Source of the DNA: Robertmurraya korlensis NBRC 107688 | Lineage (GTDB): Bacteria; Bacillota; Bacilli; Bacillales; Cytobacillaceae | Reading direction: 5' to 3' | DNA length: 61,688 nt | Assembly: GCF_001591645.1 (NCBI RefSeq) | Contig: NZ_BCVH01000022.1 | Span: forward strand, 1 to 61,688 | Part shown: positions 45,178 through 55,146 of the stretch, piece by piece | Layout of the letters: the number at the start of each line of letters is the position of its first letter | Numbering within the stretch: position 1 is the stretch's first letter | Program-made: the position numbers and the translations under genes | The notes under the pieces: model-generated | Database searches by the model: none | What the model was told of the DNA's origin: nothing | Seen by the model: only the letters and a program-made list of their open reading frames with translations

Positions 45178-45711
45178 TTATATTTTTTCAATCTGTGTAA
45201 ATTCTAGTTCTACCGGGGTATCTCGACCGAACATATTTACTAGAACCTTAACTTTTGCCTTATCTTTATCGATCTCTTCAATTGAACCAGTAAAGTTCGC
45301 AAACGGACCTTCTTTCACTTGTACCATTTCACCCAGTTCAAAGTTTACATCGATACGTGTTTGCTCAAGCCCCATACGCTTAAGGATGAACTCCACTTCA
45401 TCTGGCATAAGCGGAGTTGGTTTTGATCCAGATCCAGCTGAGCCTACGAACCCTGTTACACCAGGAGTATTACGTACCACATACCAAGAGTCATCAGTCA
45501 TTACAATTTCAACTAATACGTATCCTGGGAATACTTTCCTTTTAACTACTTTCTTTTTACCATTCTTAATATCTGTTTCTTCTTCTTCAGGCACTACCAC
45601 GCGGAAGATCTTGTCTTGCATTGCCATAGACTCTACACGTTTTTCAAGGTTTGCTTTCACCTTGTTCTCATAGCCCGAGTAAGTATGAACTACATACCAA
45701 TTCTTTTCCAT
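45178..45711 (-). CDS. nusG: Transcription termination/antitermination factor NusG
   Basis: NusG (177 aa, same as B. subtilis) binds the RNA polymerase clamp through its NGN domain (KNWYVVHTYSGYENKVKANL onwards) and S10 or other partners through its C-terminal KOW domain (GEMVQVKEGPFANFTGSIEE). In Bacillus it also stimulates pausing. The ATG at 45711 has an unusually distant Shine-Dalgarno (GGGAGGGAA, 19 nt away) with a GGAC/GTCC stem in between. It follows secE after a terminator-like hairpin. Confidence 0.96.
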   Translation of the reverse strand: MEKNWYVVHTYSGYENKVKANLEKRVESMAMQDKIFRVVVPEEEETDIKNGKKKVVKRKVFPGYVLVEIVMTDDSWYVVRNTPGVTGFVGSAGSGSKPTPLMPDEVEFILKRMGLEQTRIDVNFELGEMVQVKEGPFANFTGSIEEIDKDKAKVKVLVNMFGRDTPVELEFTQIEKI

Positions 45712-45739
45712 TGTCGAGGACGAATTGTCCTTCCCTCCC
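45712..45739 (-). promoter_or_regulatory. Unusual nusG ribosome-binding region with a hairpin spacer
   Basis: GGGAGGGAA (45739-45731) is 19 nt from the ATG. Between them a 4-bp stem (GGAC, loop AATTC, GTCC; 45730-45718) could fold out, leaving an effective spacing of 6 nt (TCGACA). Confidence 0.55.
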
Positions 45740-45803
45740 TATATGTGAAAATATCCATTATTAAACTAGAAAGCATTGTTAGCTTTTATTTTTTTTACAA
45801 ATG

Positions 45804-45826
45804 AAAAAACCCGTTTACCGGGCTTT
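45804..45826 (-). terminator. Intrinsic terminator between secE and nusG
   Basis: The minus strand reads AAGCCCG, loop GTAAA, CGGGTTTTTT (stem of four G-C pairs plus weaker pairs) followed by CATTTG. It is probably partial, because no strong promoter is visible between it and nusG. Confidence 0.65.
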
Positions 45827-45879
45827 GCTAAAAGTTTCCTATGTTTGTTACCATTATACCATTATGTTACGGGTGTTAT

Positions 45880-46059
45880 TCAAGGAATTAAACGAATTAA
45901 TTCTGAAATCCCCAAATCTATTACTGCAAAGAAAAGAGCAAAAAATATAACTGTAGCTAATACCGTAACTGTGTAGTTTGTCAATTCCTTACGCTTTGGC
46001 CAACTAACCTTGCGCATTTCACGACTGACATCTTTAAAAAAATTGACTACGCGCTGCAT
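45880..46059 (-). CDS. secE: Preprotein translocase subunit SecE
   Basis: SecE (59 aa) clamps the two halves of SecY. The short Bacillus form has an amphipathic N-terminal helix with the invariant FFKDVSREMRKVSWPKRKE and a single membrane helix (VLATVIFFALFFAVIDLG). The exact 59-aa length and position between rpmG and nusG match B. subtilis. Confidence 0.94.
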   Translation of the reverse strand: MQRVVNFFKDVSREMRKVSWPKRKELTNYTVTVLATVIFFALFFAVIDLGISELIRLIP

Positions 46060-46108
46060 GTGTATACCCCCAACTTCCTTGTCTTACTCTATCTATAGGT
46101 GGATCCTA

Positions 46109-46252
46109 CTACTTTGTTTGACGGTGAATGATATGAGCACTGCATGTCCTACAAAACTTCTTCAGCTCTAACCGTTCCGACTCTTTGTTGCTCATCGTTG
46201 AATAGTTTCTCGAACCGCAAGTTACACAGGCCAAAACTACCTTTTTTGTCAA
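46109..46252 (-). CDS. rpmG: 50S ribosomal protein L33, zinc-binding form
   Basis: L33 (47 aa): [19 protein letters not shown] ... [13 protein letters not shown]. Two CxxC pairs (C9/C12 and C34/C37) mark the zinc-dependent C-plus form. Translation starts at TTG 46252 with GAGGTGG 5 nt upstream; an in-frame GTG inside that site is less likely. First gene of rpmG-secE-nusG as in B. subtilis (rpmGB), driven by the promoter at 46289-46317. Confidence 0.92.
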   Translation of the reverse strand: MTKKVVLACVTCGSRNYSTMSNKESERLELKKFCRTCSAHIIHRQTK

Positions 46253-46288
46253 AAATGCCACCTCAAAACTAACTATTTTGTCCCTAAA

Positions 46289-46317
46289 ACTGTATCATGG
46301 ACCCTTGTCAATGTCAA
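46289..46317 (-). promoter_or_regulatory. SigA promoter of rpmG-secE-nusG
   Basis: TTGACA (46317-46312), 17-nt spacer ending TGA, TACAGT (46294-46289) on the minus strand. A second TTGACA follows the first directly but would give a spacer that is too short. Confidence 0.82.
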
Positions 46318-46346
46318 CAGAGCTCTACTCCTATATACCTTTAATA

Positions 46347-47009
46347 CTACAGAGTGAGCTCCCTTACCTCAAGATATTTCTCTAGTTTCCTTTTTACACG
46401 TTGGAGCGCATTATCAATGGATTTCACATGACGGTTGAGCTCCTCTGATATTTCTTGATAGGACTGACCATCTAGATAGAGAGCAAGTACCTTCCGCTCC
46501 AAATCACTTAGAAGCTCAGACATTTTCACCTCAATATGATCAAACTCCTCTTGATTGATAATGAGTTCCTCAGGGTCTAACACTTTAGCTCCAGAAATAA
46601 CATCCATTAGCGTTCGATCGGATTCTTCATCATAGATCGGCTTATCCAACGACACATAAGAATTTAGCGGAATATGCTTTTGTCTCGTTGCCGTTTTAAT
46701 TGCTGTAATGATTTGCCTGGTAATACATAATTCTGCAAACGCTTTAAAAGAGGTGAGCTTGTCCTCCCGGAAATCGCGGATAGCTTTATAAAGTCCGATC
46801 ATCCCTTCCTGAACAATATCCTCTTTATCAGCACCGATTAAGAAATAGGATCTAGCTTTGGCTCTAACGAAATTTCGATACTTATGAATCAAGTAATCTA
46901 ATGCTTCACTATCACCTTTGTGTACTAAATCAACTATTTCCTCATCCTCTAGCTGCGTTAAATGTAAATAATTTTCGTTGGCTTTTGTTGTCTTGTAGTC
47001 AGCATTCAC
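46347..47009 (-). CDS. sigH: RNA polymerase sigma-H factor (Spo0H)
   Basis: SigH (220 aa) directs transition-state and early sporulation genes (spo0A, spo0F, spoIIA and others). Region 2 (LIHKYRNFVRAKARSYFLIGA and DIVQEGMIGLYKAIRDF) and region 4 (LDGQSYQEISEELNRHVKSI) are highly conserved. Start is GTG 47009 (VNADYKTT), 7 nt after GGGGGG. The sequence before residue 28 is variable relative to B. subtilis. The SigA-type promoter lies directly upstream; in B. subtilis this promoter is repressed by AbrB. Confidence 0.95.
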   Translation of the reverse strand: MNADYKTTKANENYLHLTQLEDEEIVDLVHKGDSEALDYLIHKYRNFVRAKARSYFLIGADKEDIVQEGMIGLYKAIRDFREDKLTSFKAFAELCITRQIITAIKTATRQKHIPLNSYVSLDKPIYDEESDRTLMDVISGAKVLDPEELIINQEEFDHIEVKMSELLSDLERKVLALYLDGQSYQEISEELNRHVKSIDNALQRVKRKLEKYLEVRELTL

Positions 47010-47046
47010 TTCGGATCCCCCCGACCGCACAAGCATAGATAGAAAT

Positions 47047-47076
47047 ATTATACAGTAGCCTTTTTTAAAGCGTCAA
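47047..47076 (-). promoter_or_regulatory. SigA promoter of sigH
   Basis: TTGACG (47076-47071), 18-nt spacer, TATAAT (47052-47047) on the minus strand, 4 nt after the rae1 stop codon. Confidence 0.8.
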
Positions 47077-47080
47077 CCGC

Positions 47081-47590
47081 TCATTGCTTCCCTCTTCGCC
47101 ATTTTTCAAAAATTTCTGCCACTTCATTACTTAATGGGATTTTTGAAGCAGGGCTATTTTCCTGAATTTTCTGCACCTTCTTTTCTATCTTCTTTTCAAT
47201 TGAGTCTAACTCAATTAACAGCTCTCGTGCTGATTTCCTTAGTGCGCCTTGTCCAAATATCGCCCACTGCTCCGTAAAGTCAGAAGTTGCTACATGAATT
47301 TGAGTTTTTCTATTATTTAAAGCAATCGCAAGCTTTTCAATCCGTTCATCTGCTGTTTCATTATTTCTTGTGAAAATTACTTCTACTTTATAATTTTTAT
47401 ATTTTTTCTCTGTTCCTTTTACAAAATGTGCATCGAATACGACAATAACACGATAGCCAGAGTAAGCTTGGTACTCAGCCATTCTCTCAATTAAACGATC
47501 TCGAGCTGCTGCTAAATCCTTGTTTTTCAGCTCACGAAGCTCTGGCCAAGCTCCAATGATATTGTATCCATCCACTAACAGAATGTCCAT
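47081..47590 (-). CDS. rae1: Ribosome-associated A-site endoribonuclease Rae1 (YacP)
   Basis: Rae1 (169 aa) is a NYN/PIN-like nuclease that enters the ribosomal A site and cleaves certain mRNAs in a translation-dependent way in B. subtilis. Acidic active-site residues lie in LLVDGYN, VVFDAH, and NETADERIEKLA; ATSDFTEQWAIFGQGALRKSARE is the family core. One nt after rlmB, so translationally coupled. The gene order mrnC-rlmB-rae1-sigH is as in B. subtilis. Confidence 0.93.
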   Translation of the reverse strand: MDILLVDGYNIIGAWPELRELKNKDLAAARDRLIERMAEYQAYSGYRVIVVFDAHFVKGTEKKYKNYKVEVIFTRNNETADERIEKLAIALNNRKTQIHVATSDFTEQWAIFGQGALRKSARELLIELDSIEKKIEKKVQKIQENSPASKIPLSNEVAEIFEKWRRGKQ

Positions 47591-47591
47591 T

Positions 47592-48335
47592 TTACCCCTC
47601 TAGTGGATGTCGTTTTCGATACACCTCATACATTAAAAGGGCCGCCGCGACAGAAGCATTCAAAGATGTGACATGCCCTTTCATTGGCAGGCTAACCAAA
47701 AAGTCACATTTATCACGGATGAGTCTTCCCATCCCTTTCCCTTCACTTCCGATAACAAGTCCTAAAGGCATGGTACCATCTAATGAACGGAAATCCTGTT
47801 TTCCCTTCGCATCTGTACCTGCAATCCATAAGCCTCGTTCCTTTAGCTCATCAATTGTTTGGGCCATATTCGTCACTCGGACAACAGGAACGTATTCAAT
47901 CGCACCTGTTGATGCCTTTGCTACGGTTGCAGTTAGGCCCACCGCACGCCGCTTAGGAATAATAATTCCATGTGCACCGGATGAATCTGCTGTTCTCATG
48001 ATTGACCCAAGATTATGCGGATCCTCAATTTCATCCAGGAGAAGAAAGAATGGTGTCTCTCCTTTTAATTCTGCAGCCTTAAATAAGTCATCAAGCTCCG
48101 CGTATTGATAGGCAGCTACTGCGGCTACCACACCTTGGTGATTCCCTTCTACCATCTGATCAATTTTCTTTTTAGGAACAAATTGTACGATGACATTTTG
48201 TGCTTTTGCTAGTCCTATAACCTGTTGCATTTGACCCGATTGGGAACCTTCAGCGATAAATATTTTATTTACGTCACGTTCTGACTTGAGTGCTTCGATA
48301 ACTGGATTTTTTCCAATGATAAAATCTTCGCTCAT
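47592..48335 (-). CDS. rlmB: 23S rRNA (guanosine-2'-O)-methyltransferase RlmB
   Basis: TrmH/SpoU-family 2'-O-ribose methyltransferase (247 aa; YacO). An N-terminal L30e-like substrate domain (about 1-75) is followed by the knotted SPOUT domain with LDEIEDPHNLGSIMRTADSS, VIGSEGKGMGRL and LPMKGHVTSLNASVAAALL. I start at ATG 48335 (MSEDFIIGKNPV) after AAAGGAGGAG; the 7-codon extension overlaps mrnC. Substrate assignment follows family and context. Confidence 0.92.
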   Translation of the reverse strand: MSEDFIIGKNPVIEALKSERDVNKIFIAEGSQSGQMQQVIGLAKAQNVIVQFVPKKKIDQMVEGNHQGVVAAVAAYQYAELDDLFKAAELKGETPFFLLLDEIEDPHNLGSIMRTADSSGAHGIIIPKRRAVGLTATVAKASTGAIEYVPVVRVTNMAQTIDELKERGLWIAGTDAKGKQDFRSLDGTMPLGLVIGSEGKGMGRLIRDKCDFLVSLPMKGHVTSLNASVAAALLMYEVYRKRHPLEG

Positions 48336-48352
48336 CGTAAGAGCTCCTCCTT

Positions 48353-48757
48353 TCATTCTTCAACTTGAGAGAAGGCGACTTCAATAAGCTCATTCAGTCG
48401 CTCCTCTCTGTTCATCAAATATAGATACCCGATTAATGCTTCAAATGCTGTACCGTAACGGTACGTCTGAACATCTGTGTTCTTTGGTACCGTTCCTGAT
48501 TTCGCATTCCTTCCTCTCCTAACAACAGCCTCTTCTTCCTCACTTAAAAGTTTCAGTTCTAGAAAGTGAAGAATAAATCGACATTGAGCTTTTGCTGATA
48601 CATACTTGGTCGACTGCTTATGAAGATAATTCGGTCGCACCTTCCCAGATTCAAGTAGATACCTTCGAACATACACCTCAAAGATAGAATCACCTATATA
48701 GGCTAAGGCAAGGCTATTCAGTTGTTTTGCGTCTATTGTGTTTTCAAAACGAAGCAT
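48353..48757 (-). CDS. mrnC: Mini-ribonuclease III MrnC
   Basis: Mini-III (134 aa) is an RNase III domain without a dsRNA-binding domain and matures 23S rRNA in Bacillus. The conserved [16 protein letters not shown] contains the acidic RNase III signature, and [13 protein letters not shown] the second. It lies 3 nt after cysS, so rlmB and cysS frame a compact RNA-processing cluster. Confidence 0.94.
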   Translation of the reverse strand: MLRFENTIDAKQLNSLALAYIGDSIFEVYVRRYLLESGKVRPNYLHKQSTKYVSAKAQCRFILHFLELKLLSEEEEAVVRRGRNAKSGTVPKNTDVQTYRYGTAFEALIGYLYLMNREERLNELIEVAFSQVEE

Positions 48758-48760
48758 ATT

Positions 48761-50158
48761 CTAGCCTCTTTTCCATCTTGTGCCTTGAGGCGTGTCTTCT
48801 AAAATAATATTCATCTCTTTTAACTGATCACGAATTTGATCAGACAACTGGAAATTCCGATCTTTTCTAGCCTGGATACGCTGTTCAATTAATGCTTCAA
48901 TTTCCTCGTCAAGCAGTTGATCTGCTTCAAGCGTTAGCCCTAAAATCCCAAATAATACTTCAAACTCACTCATAAATGCATCAATTACAGTGATAGATGT
49001 ATTTTTTTCAATCAAGTACGTATTCGCAAGCTTTGATAAGTCAAATAATTTAGTGATTCCGTTTGCTGTATTAAAATCATCATCCATATCCCGGACAAAC
49101 TCATCGTGAAGGGTCGACACCTTGGTGAGCCATTCTTGATTATTGTCAGTTAAGTTCGTACTAGCCTCGCGACGATGTTTAAGGTTTTGGTAAGAGGTTT
49201 TTAATCGATCCAGTCCTGCCTTCGTATTTTCTAACAGCTCATCCGTATAGTTGATTGGATTTCGATAATGCACAGCTAACATGAAGAACCTTAGAACCTG
49301 TGGGTCATGCTTTTTAATAATATCGTGTACGAGAACAAAGTTACCTAGCGATTTTGACATTTTTTCATTATCGATATTAATGTACCCATTATGCATCCAG
49401 TACCTAGCAAATGCTTTGTCTGTCAATGCTTCTGATTGAGCAATCTCATTCTCATGATGCGGGAAAGCCAAATCCTGTCCCCCTGCATGAATGTCAATGG
49501 TATCGCCTAAATACTTCTTCGCCATGGCCGAGCACTCAATATGCCAGCCTGGTCTTCCTTTCCCCCATGGGCTTTCCCAGAAGATTTCACCCGGCTTTGC
49601 TGCCTTCCAAAGTACAAAGTCTAAAGAATCCTGCTTTTTCTCACCGATAGCAATTCTCGTACCAAGTCGTAGCTCATCAATTGACTGGTGAGAAAGTTTT
49701 CCATACTCCTCGAATTTACGTGTGTGGTAATATACATCGCCCTCAGACTCATACGCATATCCTTTTTCAATCAGAGTAGCGATAAAATCTAAAATAATAT
49801 CCATACTCTCTGTTACTCGAGGGTGAACGTCCGCTTTTTTGCAACCGAGTGCTGTTACATCTTCAAAGTATGCCTTAATAAATCGGTCAGCAATGGTGGG
49901 AACATCTTCTCCCAACTCATTTGCTACACGAATCAGCTTATCATCCACATCTGTAAAATTGGAGATATATTGAACGTCGTATCCTCTATATTCTAAGTAT
50001 CTCCTTACTGTATCAAATACAATTGGTGGTCTAGCATTACCTATATGAATATAATTATAGACTGTAGGTCCACAAACATACATCTTTACTTTTCCCTCTT
50101 CAAGGGGAATAAATGGCTCCTTTGACCGAGTGAGTGTATTATATATTTGAATGCTCAT
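48761..50158 (-). CDS. cysS: Cysteinyl-tRNA synthetase
   Basis: Class I synthetase charging tRNA-Cys (465 aa). Zinc-binding C29 in [14 protein letters not shown], the second zinc patch [21 protein letters not shown] and the KMSKS loop EKMSKSLGN are present. I start at ATG 50158 with AAAGGAG 8 nt upstream; it overlaps the cysE end by 20 nt. Cotranscribed with cysE under the upstream cysteine T-box. Confidence 0.96.
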   Translation of the reverse strand: MSIQIYNTLTRSKEPFIPLEEGKVKMYVCGPTVYNYIHIGNARPPIVFDTVRRYLEYRGYDVQYISNFTDVDDKLIRVANELGEDVPTIADRFIKAYFEDVTALGCKKADVHPRVTESMDIILDFIATLIEKGYAYESEGDVYYHTRKFEEYGKLSHQSIDELRLGTRIAIGEKKQDSLDFVLWKAAKPGEIFWESPWGKGRPGWHIECSAMAKKYLGDTIDIHAGGQDLAFPHHENEIAQSEALTDKAFARYWMHNGYINIDNEKMSKSLGNFVLVHDIIKKHDPQVLRFFMLAVHYRNPINYTDELLENTKAGLDRLKTSYQNLKHRREASTNLTDNNQEWLTKVSTLHDEFVRDMDDDFNTANGITKLFDLSKLANTYLIEKNTSITVIDAFMSEFEVLFGILGLTLEADQLLDEEIEALIEQRIQARKDRNFQLSDQIRDQLKEMNIILEDTPQGTRWKRG

Positions 50159-50807
50159 GCTCGTAACTCCTTTCCTTCTCAACCTGTTCTAGTTGTTTTC
50201 TTAATATATGAATTTCAGCCTCTAATACTTTGAAACGATCGCCAGTTGGATCTGGTAAATCACAGTGATTTAAATCTTTCTCTACTTTCTTTCCATCCCT
50301 TATGACGACTTTTCCAGGAATTCCGACAACGGTAGAGTTTGGCGGCACATCCTTCAGTACAACAGAACCTGCCCCAATCTTCGAGTTCTCACCAACTGTA
50401 ATAGAACCTAATACCTTTGCACCTGTTGCAATCAAAGCATTGTCTTTAATCGTTGGGTGTCGCTTTCCTTTCTCTTTTCCAGTTCCCCCTAGTGTAACTC
50501 CCTGAAACACAGTAACATTGTCTCCAATTTCACATGTTTCACCGATGACGACCCCCATGCCATGATCGATAAAAAATCGCCGTCCGATAGTAGCACCCGG
50601 ATGAATTTCAATCCCTGTAAAGAAGCGGCTTACCTGTGAAATCACTCTAGCCAGAAAATAAAACTTTCTCTTGAATAAAGCATGTGCCATTCGATGAGCC
50701 CAGATGGAATGCAAACCTGAATATGTTAAGATAACTTCTAAATACGTCCTTGCCGCTGGATCTTGTTCAAAAACTACTTCAACATCTTCTTTTAGCATTT
50801 TAAACAT
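50139..50807 (-). CDS. cysE: Serine O-acetyltransferase
   Basis: Makes O-acetylserine, the carbon skeleton for cysteine (222 aa). Left-handed beta-helix hexapeptide repeats ([41 protein letters not shown]) include the catalytic Asp-His pair region. The short N-terminal domain is of the Bacillus type. The charged C-terminal coiled segment ends HEHSNI. First gene after the T-box leader; overlaps cysS, giving coordinated supply and tRNA charging. Confidence 0.96.
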   Translation of the reverse strand: MFKMLKEDVEVVFEQDPAARTYLEVILTYSGLHSIWAHRMAHALFKRKFYFLARVISQVSRFFTGIEIHPGATIGRRFFIDHGMGVVIGETCEIGDNVTVFQGVTLGGTGKEKGKRHPTIKDNALIATGAKVLGSITVGENSKIGAGSVVLKDVPPNSTVVGIPGKVVIRDGKKVEKDLNHCDLPDPTGDRFKVLEAEIHILRKQLEQVEKERSYEHEHSNI

Positions 50808-50845
50808 TATCGTTCCCCCTAAACGTAAATGCTATTTTTTATTAA

Positions 50846-51113
50846 AATAAAAAGCGTCCCTGTCATAATGACAGAGACGCTTTGTTGCGTGGTTCCACTC
50901 TGTTTAAGTAACCTAGAAAAGCTACTTCAACTCAACTCTTGTAACGGAAGACATCCGCCTCAATCTACTACGGGACAAACCCTTTTCGAATCAGGACTCA
51001 GAGGGGCACTTCAAAAAACAAGGGGCTTAAACCACTTTCAGCCGATGATGGTTCTCTCTAGAAAGCATTGCTTTTTTACTTTTCCTCTTCAACATTTTTT
51101 AAAATATTTGATT
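50846..51113 (-). promoter_or_regulatory. T-box riboswitch controlling cysE-cysS (cysteine)
   Basis: The T-box sequence TGGAACCACG (minus strand, 50898-50888) precedes a long terminator hairpin (AGCGTCTCTGTCAT with ATGACAGGGACGCT, then TTTTTATTTT, 50879-50846). Stem I carries the usual AGAGAG near 51058. GAAGTGC near 51013-51006 gives TGC (Cys) as candidate specifier, which fits cysE-cysS. Uncharged tRNA-Cys would favour antitermination. Confidence 0.9.
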
Positions 51114-51119
51114 ATCCTT

Positions 51120-51148
51120 ACTATATTACATTTTTTCCAATCTGTTAA
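51120..51148 (-). promoter_or_regulatory. Promoter of the T-box leader
   Basis: TTAACA (51148-51143), 17-nt spacer, TATAGT (51125-51120) on the minus strand. The -35 overlaps the gltX stop codon. Confidence 0.68.
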
Positions 51149-52605
51149 CCAATAATGCTCGAAATTCTTTGTAATATTTTTTCTTTTCCAATAAGAGCAA
51201 TTGCTTTTGGTAGGTCTGGCCCATGTGTTTGACCCGTAGTAGCAACCCGAACAGGCATAAATAGCTTCTTACCCTTTTGTCCTGTTGCTTTTTGAACACT
51301 CTTCAAGGTTGCCTGAACATCCTCTGGTTGAATGTTTGGTAGTTTTTCAATCTCATTGGCAAAGGTTGATAAAACCTCTTTCACACCTTCTTCTTCAAGA
51401 ACCGTCTTTGCTTCTTCTTCAAGCTCTAGCTCTTCCTTGAAGAATAACTCAGAAAGCTCGACAATTTCAGCCCCATAGCTTAGTTGTTCTTGATAAAGAG
51501 CCACAAGGTTTTTTGTCCAAAGAACTTCTTCTGGAGTCATCTCTTCACTTACTCTTCCTGCTTTTTGAAGGTGAGGAAGCGCAAGCCCGTATACGACTTC
51601 AACATCTTGCTTTTTCATATATTGATTATTCATCCACGTTAGCTTTTGCTTATCAAATAGCGCTGGAGATTTTGAAAGTCTGCTCGCCTCAAAAATCGAA
51701 ATAAGTTCTTCCTTTGAGAATATCTCTTCTTCCCCAGATGGAGACCAACCTAATAAAGTGATAAAGTTAAATAAAGCTTCCGGAAGATATCCTAATTCCT
51801 CATATTGTTCAATGAACTGGATAATCGACTCATCTCGTTTACTCAACTTCTTGCGACTTTCGTTAACAATCAATGTCATATGTCCAAACACTGGTGTTTC
51901 CCAACCTAATGCTTCGTATATCATCATTTGCTTTGGTGTATTCGAAATATGATCATCTCCACGTAATACATGTGAGATTTCCATCAAATGATCATCAACT
52001 GCTACCGCAAAATTATACGTTGGTGTTCCATCTTTTTTTACAATGACAAAATCTCCACCGATTCCATCTGCTTCAAACGCAACTTCACCTTTAACCATGT
52101 CGTTAAAGGAAAATACTTTCCCACTAGGAACTAAAAAGCGAACACTTGGTTGGCGTCCTTCTTTTTCAAACGCTTCCCGTTGCTCATCTGTAAGGTGGCG
52201 GCATTTCCCTGAGTAGCCACCCATTTCTCCCTTTTCAGCTTGCTCATTACGTTCTGCCTCTAATTCTTCCTCTGTACAATAACACTTATAAGCTTTGCCC
52301 TCTTCTAGAAGTTGCTTATAATACACCTCATATAAATCATTACGTTCAGATTGTCTGTATGGACCATACGAACCACCGACATCCACGCTCTCATCCCAAT
52401 CTATCCCTAACCATTTTAAGTATTTTAGCTGACTTTCTTCACCGCCTGCAATATTCCGCTTCTTGTCAGTATCTTCAATTCGGATAATAAACTTTCCACC
52501 TTGATGACGTGCAAACAAGTAGTTAAATAGGGCAGTACGAGCATTTCCAATATGTAAATGTCCTGTTGGACTAGGTGCATAACGAACACGTACAGTGTTA
52601 GACAT
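51145..52605 (-). CDS. gltX: Glutamyl-tRNA synthetase
   Basis: Class Ib synthetase (486 aa). HIGH-like motif [17 protein letters not shown], zinc-ribbon-like [13 protein letters not shown] ... GKCRHL, and the KMSKS-like KKLSKRDES are present. In Bacillus this enzyme is non-discriminating and also forms Glu-tRNA-Gln for GatCAB; that property is inferred from lineage. It lies 68 nt after ispF. The cysE T-box promoter begins within its stop codon. Confidence 0.95.
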   Translation of the reverse strand: MSNTVRVRYAPSPTGHLHIGNARTALFNYLFARHQGGKFIIRIEDTDKKRNIAGGEESQLKYLKWLGIDWDESVDVGGSYGPYRQSERNDLYEVYYKQLLEEGKAYKCYCTEEELEAERNEQAEKGEMGGYSGKCRHLTDEQREAFEKEGRQPSVRFLVPSGKVFSFNDMVKGEVAFEADGIGGDFVIVKKDGTPTYNFAVAVDDHLMEISHVLRGDDHISNTPKQMMIYEALGWETPVFGHMTLIVNESRKKLSKRDESIIQFIEQYEELGYLPEALFNFITLLGWSPSGEEEIFSKEELISIFEASRLSKSPALFDKQKLTWMNNQYMKKQDVEVVYGLALPHLQKAGRVSEEMTPEEVLWTKNLVALYQEQLSYGAEIVELSELFFKEELELEEEAKTVLEEEGVKEVLSTFANEIEKLPNIQPEDVQATLKSVQKATGQKGKKLFMPVRVATTGQTHGPDLPKAIALIGKEKILQRISSIIG

Positions 52606-52673
52606 TCTATTTTTCCTCCTAAAGAGTTCAATCTATTTTTGACATATATTTTATCATTGTGACATGACAATTC

Positions 52674-53156
52674 CTAGAGGTCTTTCTTTTTTAAGAGCAC
52701 CACCGCTTGGGAGGCAATTCCTTCTCCTCTTCCAGTAAAGCCAAGCTTCTCTGTTGTTGTTGCTTTTACATTTACTTGTTCAGGTGTCGCTTTCAGTAAT
52801 TCAGCGATACGGTTCTTCATTTGATCGATGTAAGGCGCCATTTTCGGTCTTTGAGCAATAATGGTACAATCCGCATTGACTAACTCATATCCGCGACCCT
52901 CTACTAACTTCCATACATGTTCTAGAAGCTTAGCTGAATCGACATCCTTAAACTCTGGATCAGTATCAGGGAAATGTCTGCCTATATCCCCTTCACCAAT
53001 AGCACCTAAAACAGCATCTGTTACTGTATGGAGAAGTACATCTGCATCAGAATGGCCTAACAACCCTTTTTCATATGGAATCGTAATACCACCTATAATT
53101 AAAGGTCTGCCTTCTGTAAGTTGATGAACGTCAAATCCTTGTCCAATTCTAAACAT
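52674..53156 (-). CDS. ispF: 2-C-methyl-D-erythritol 2,4-cyclodiphosphate synthase
   Basis: IspF (160 aa) closes the cyclic diphosphate in the MEP isoprenoid pathway. Metal ligands D9 and H11 in GFDVHQL, the [14 protein letters not shown] loop and the C-terminal [19 protein letters not shown] identify it. It follows ispD by 5 nt, so the two consecutive-pathway enzymes are coupled. Confidence 0.96.
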   Translation of the reverse strand: MFRIGQGFDVHQLTEGRPLIIGGITIPYEKGLLGHSDADVLLHTVTDAVLGAIGEGDIGRHFPDTDPEFKDVDSAKLLEHVWKLVEGRGYELVNADCTIIAQRPKMAPYIDQMKNRIAELLKATPEQVNVKATTTEKLGFTGRGEGIASQAVVLLKKKDL

Positions 53157-53161
53157 CGTTT

Positions 53162-53860
53162 TTAAAGCCCCCTCTTTTGGTAGTCACGTTGCTTAATAAT
53201 GGCTTCTGCAAAATACAAGTCTTCTGGTGTCGTTAGTTTGATATTATCGTAGTCACCTTCAACAATTTTCACAGGTACATTTAGTCTTTCTACTAAACTT
53301 GCCTCATCCGTGCCTAAAAAGTTCTGTTCCAACGCTAATTTGTGAGCTTCTTCTAGCAATGACACGCGAAAAGCTTGTGGGGTTTGAATAGCCCACAAGC
53401 TTGAACGCTCAATCGTCTCAACAACTTCAAAATTATTTACCTTCTTAATCGTATCCTTAACAGGGACTGCTACTACGGCGGCACCATCCCGGTCGGCTAC
53501 AGCTACCAATTCATGGATTACTCTTGTTTCAATAAAGGGCCTAGCTGCATCATGAACGAGTACAATTCCCTCTTTCCTTGCCGCTTGCAGCCCATTATAA
53601 ACACTGTGCTGTCTTTCTTTTCCACCAACAACGAGAGAGGTAACCTTTTTAATTCGGTACTTTTTTAAGAGGCTGGAGAAATGATCTTCATCTCCGGATG
53701 ATATGGCTAAAATAATTCCCGTACATGCCTCATCAGACTCAAATACCTTGAGTGTATGAATCAATATGGGAATATCCTTTAGCTGAAGCAACACCTTATT
53801 TTTGCCTGCCCGCATTCTTTTCCCTTGTCCTGCTGCAGGGATAATAACTTGGTAAGACAT
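53162..53860 (-). CDS. ispD: 2-C-methyl-D-erythritol 4-phosphate cytidylyltransferase
   Basis: IspD (232 aa) transfers CMP to MEP. Nucleotide-binding loop [16 protein letters not shown] at the N-terminus, [10 protein letters not shown], and [13 protein letters not shown] are diagnostic. Between yacL (20 nt) and ispF (5 nt), as in B. subtilis. Confidence 0.95.
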   Translation of the reverse strand: MSYQVIIPAAGQGKRMRAGKNKVLLQLKDIPILIHTLKVFESDEACTGIILAISSGDEDHFSSLLKKYRIKKVTSLVVGGKERQHSVYNGLQAARKEGIVLVHDAARPFIETRVIHELVAVADRDGAAVVAVPVKDTIKKVNNFEVVETIERSSLWAIQTPQAFRVSLLEEAHKLALEQNFLGTDEASLVERLNVPVKIVEGDYDNIKLTTPEDLYFAEAIIKQRDYQKRGL

Positions 53861-53880
53861 AAGATATCCCCTAACTATTT

Positions 53881-54972
53881 CTATAATGCTTTTTCTAGTA
53901 ATTTTGGTTTAGCAAAAATCATTCGACCAGCTGATGTTTGTAGTACGCTTGTTACCAATACATCCAGCTGCTTGCCAATATAATCTCTACCATCTTCAAC
54001 AACAATCATCGTGCCGTCATCAAGGTAAGCAATGCCTTGGTTATGCTCCTTACCATCTTTTATTACTTGGACATTCATTTCCTCTCCAGGTAATACGACT
54101 GGCTTAACAGCATTTGCTAAGTCATTAATATTTAATACTGCAACCTTCTGAAGTTCACATACTTTATTAAGGTTAAAGTCATTCGTTACAACGACACCAC
54201 TTGTTATCTTGGCAAGCTTAACTAGCTTTGAATCTACCTCTTGTACATCCTCAAAGTCGCCTTCGTAGATTTCTACATTCATGGCCAGTTCTTTTTGAAT
54301 TCTATTTAAAATATCAAGACCTCTTCTACCGCGATTTCTCTTTAATACATCTGAAGAATCAGCAATATGCTGTAATTCTTCGAGTACAAATTGCGGAATA
54401 ACAATGGTTCCATCTAAAAAGCCTGTTTGACAAATATCTGCGATACGGCCATCAATAATAACACTCGTATCTAATATTTTTAACTCATTTTTGGCTGTAG
54501 TTGACTCTGTGTCTACTTCGTCTTCACCAGTTTTCTTTTTTGGTTTTGTAAAAAGGGAGAGTAACTCATCTCTCTTTTTAAAACCAACTTGGAAACCTAA
54601 ATAACCAAAAAGTAGTGTTAACAGTACAGGAGCAACCGTATTTAAAATAGGCACTTCAATTCCAGTTAAAGCATATCCAACTAAAAAGGCAATAATTAAT
54701 CCAAATACTAATCCTACGCTACCAAAAATAATATCTGTTATAGGCACCTTCACAAGGGATTCTTCTACCCATTTAACGAAATTGACGACATAATCGACCG
54801 CCCAAAAAGTAATAAGATAAAAAATAATAGCACCTAAAATAGCGGTAACATAATGATTATTTATTAGAGGAATGTCGTCTATTGATATTAGAGTTAATAA
54901 ATCAGAGATTAAAAAGATCCCTAATGTACCACCTGTAATTAAGAAACAGGCTTGAACAATTCGTTTTAACAT
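53881..54972 (-). CDS. yacL: Membrane PIN-TRAM protein YacL
   Basis: A 363-aa protein with four N-terminal membrane segments (about 7-28, 43-62, 82-104, 112-130), a PIN nuclease-like domain (about 165-290: [25 protein letters not shown]) and a C-terminal TRAM RNA-binding domain (about 295-355). Its substrate is unknown to me. In B. subtilis disA lies between radA and yacL; here yacL follows radA directly across 196 nt with its own promoter-like element. Confidence 0.88.
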   Translation of the reverse strand: MLKRIVQACFLITGGTLGIFLISDLLTLISIDDIPLINNHYVTAILGAIIFYLITFWAVDYVVNFVKWVEESLVKVPITDIIFGSVGLVFGLIIAFLVGYALTGIEVPILNTVAPVLLTLLFGYLGFQVGFKKRDELLSLFTKPKKKTGEDEVDTESTTAKNELKILDTSVIIDGRIADICQTGFLDGTIVIPQFVLEELQHIADSSDVLKRNRGRRGLDILNRIQKELAMNVEIYEGDFEDVQEVDSKLVKLAKITSGVVVTNDFNLNKVCELQKVAVLNINDLANAVKPVVLPGEEMNVQVIKDGKEHNQGIAYLDDGTMIVVEDGRDYIGKQLDVLVTSVLQTSAGRMIFAKPKLLEKAL

Positions 54973-55116
54973 TCCTTCACCTCCTTTTATACATTATAAA
55001 CAAATTCTATAAATTGAAACGTAATATTACATAGAAAATTATTGTTTGTTATTATCCTGTAATCTCTTTGTTATATTAGTATAATTGCGGGTGATTTCTA
55101 ATGTGGATTATTATTA

Positions 55117-55146
55117 AGGTTAGCACCTAGCAAATATTGGTGTCAA
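55117..55146 (-). promoter_or_regulatory. Possible promoter of yacL-ispD-ispF
   Basis: TTGACA (55146-55141), 18-nt spacer ending TGC, TAACCT (55122-55117) on the minus strand; perfect -35, weak but extended -10. It leaves a leader of about 140 nt. Confidence 0.45.
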
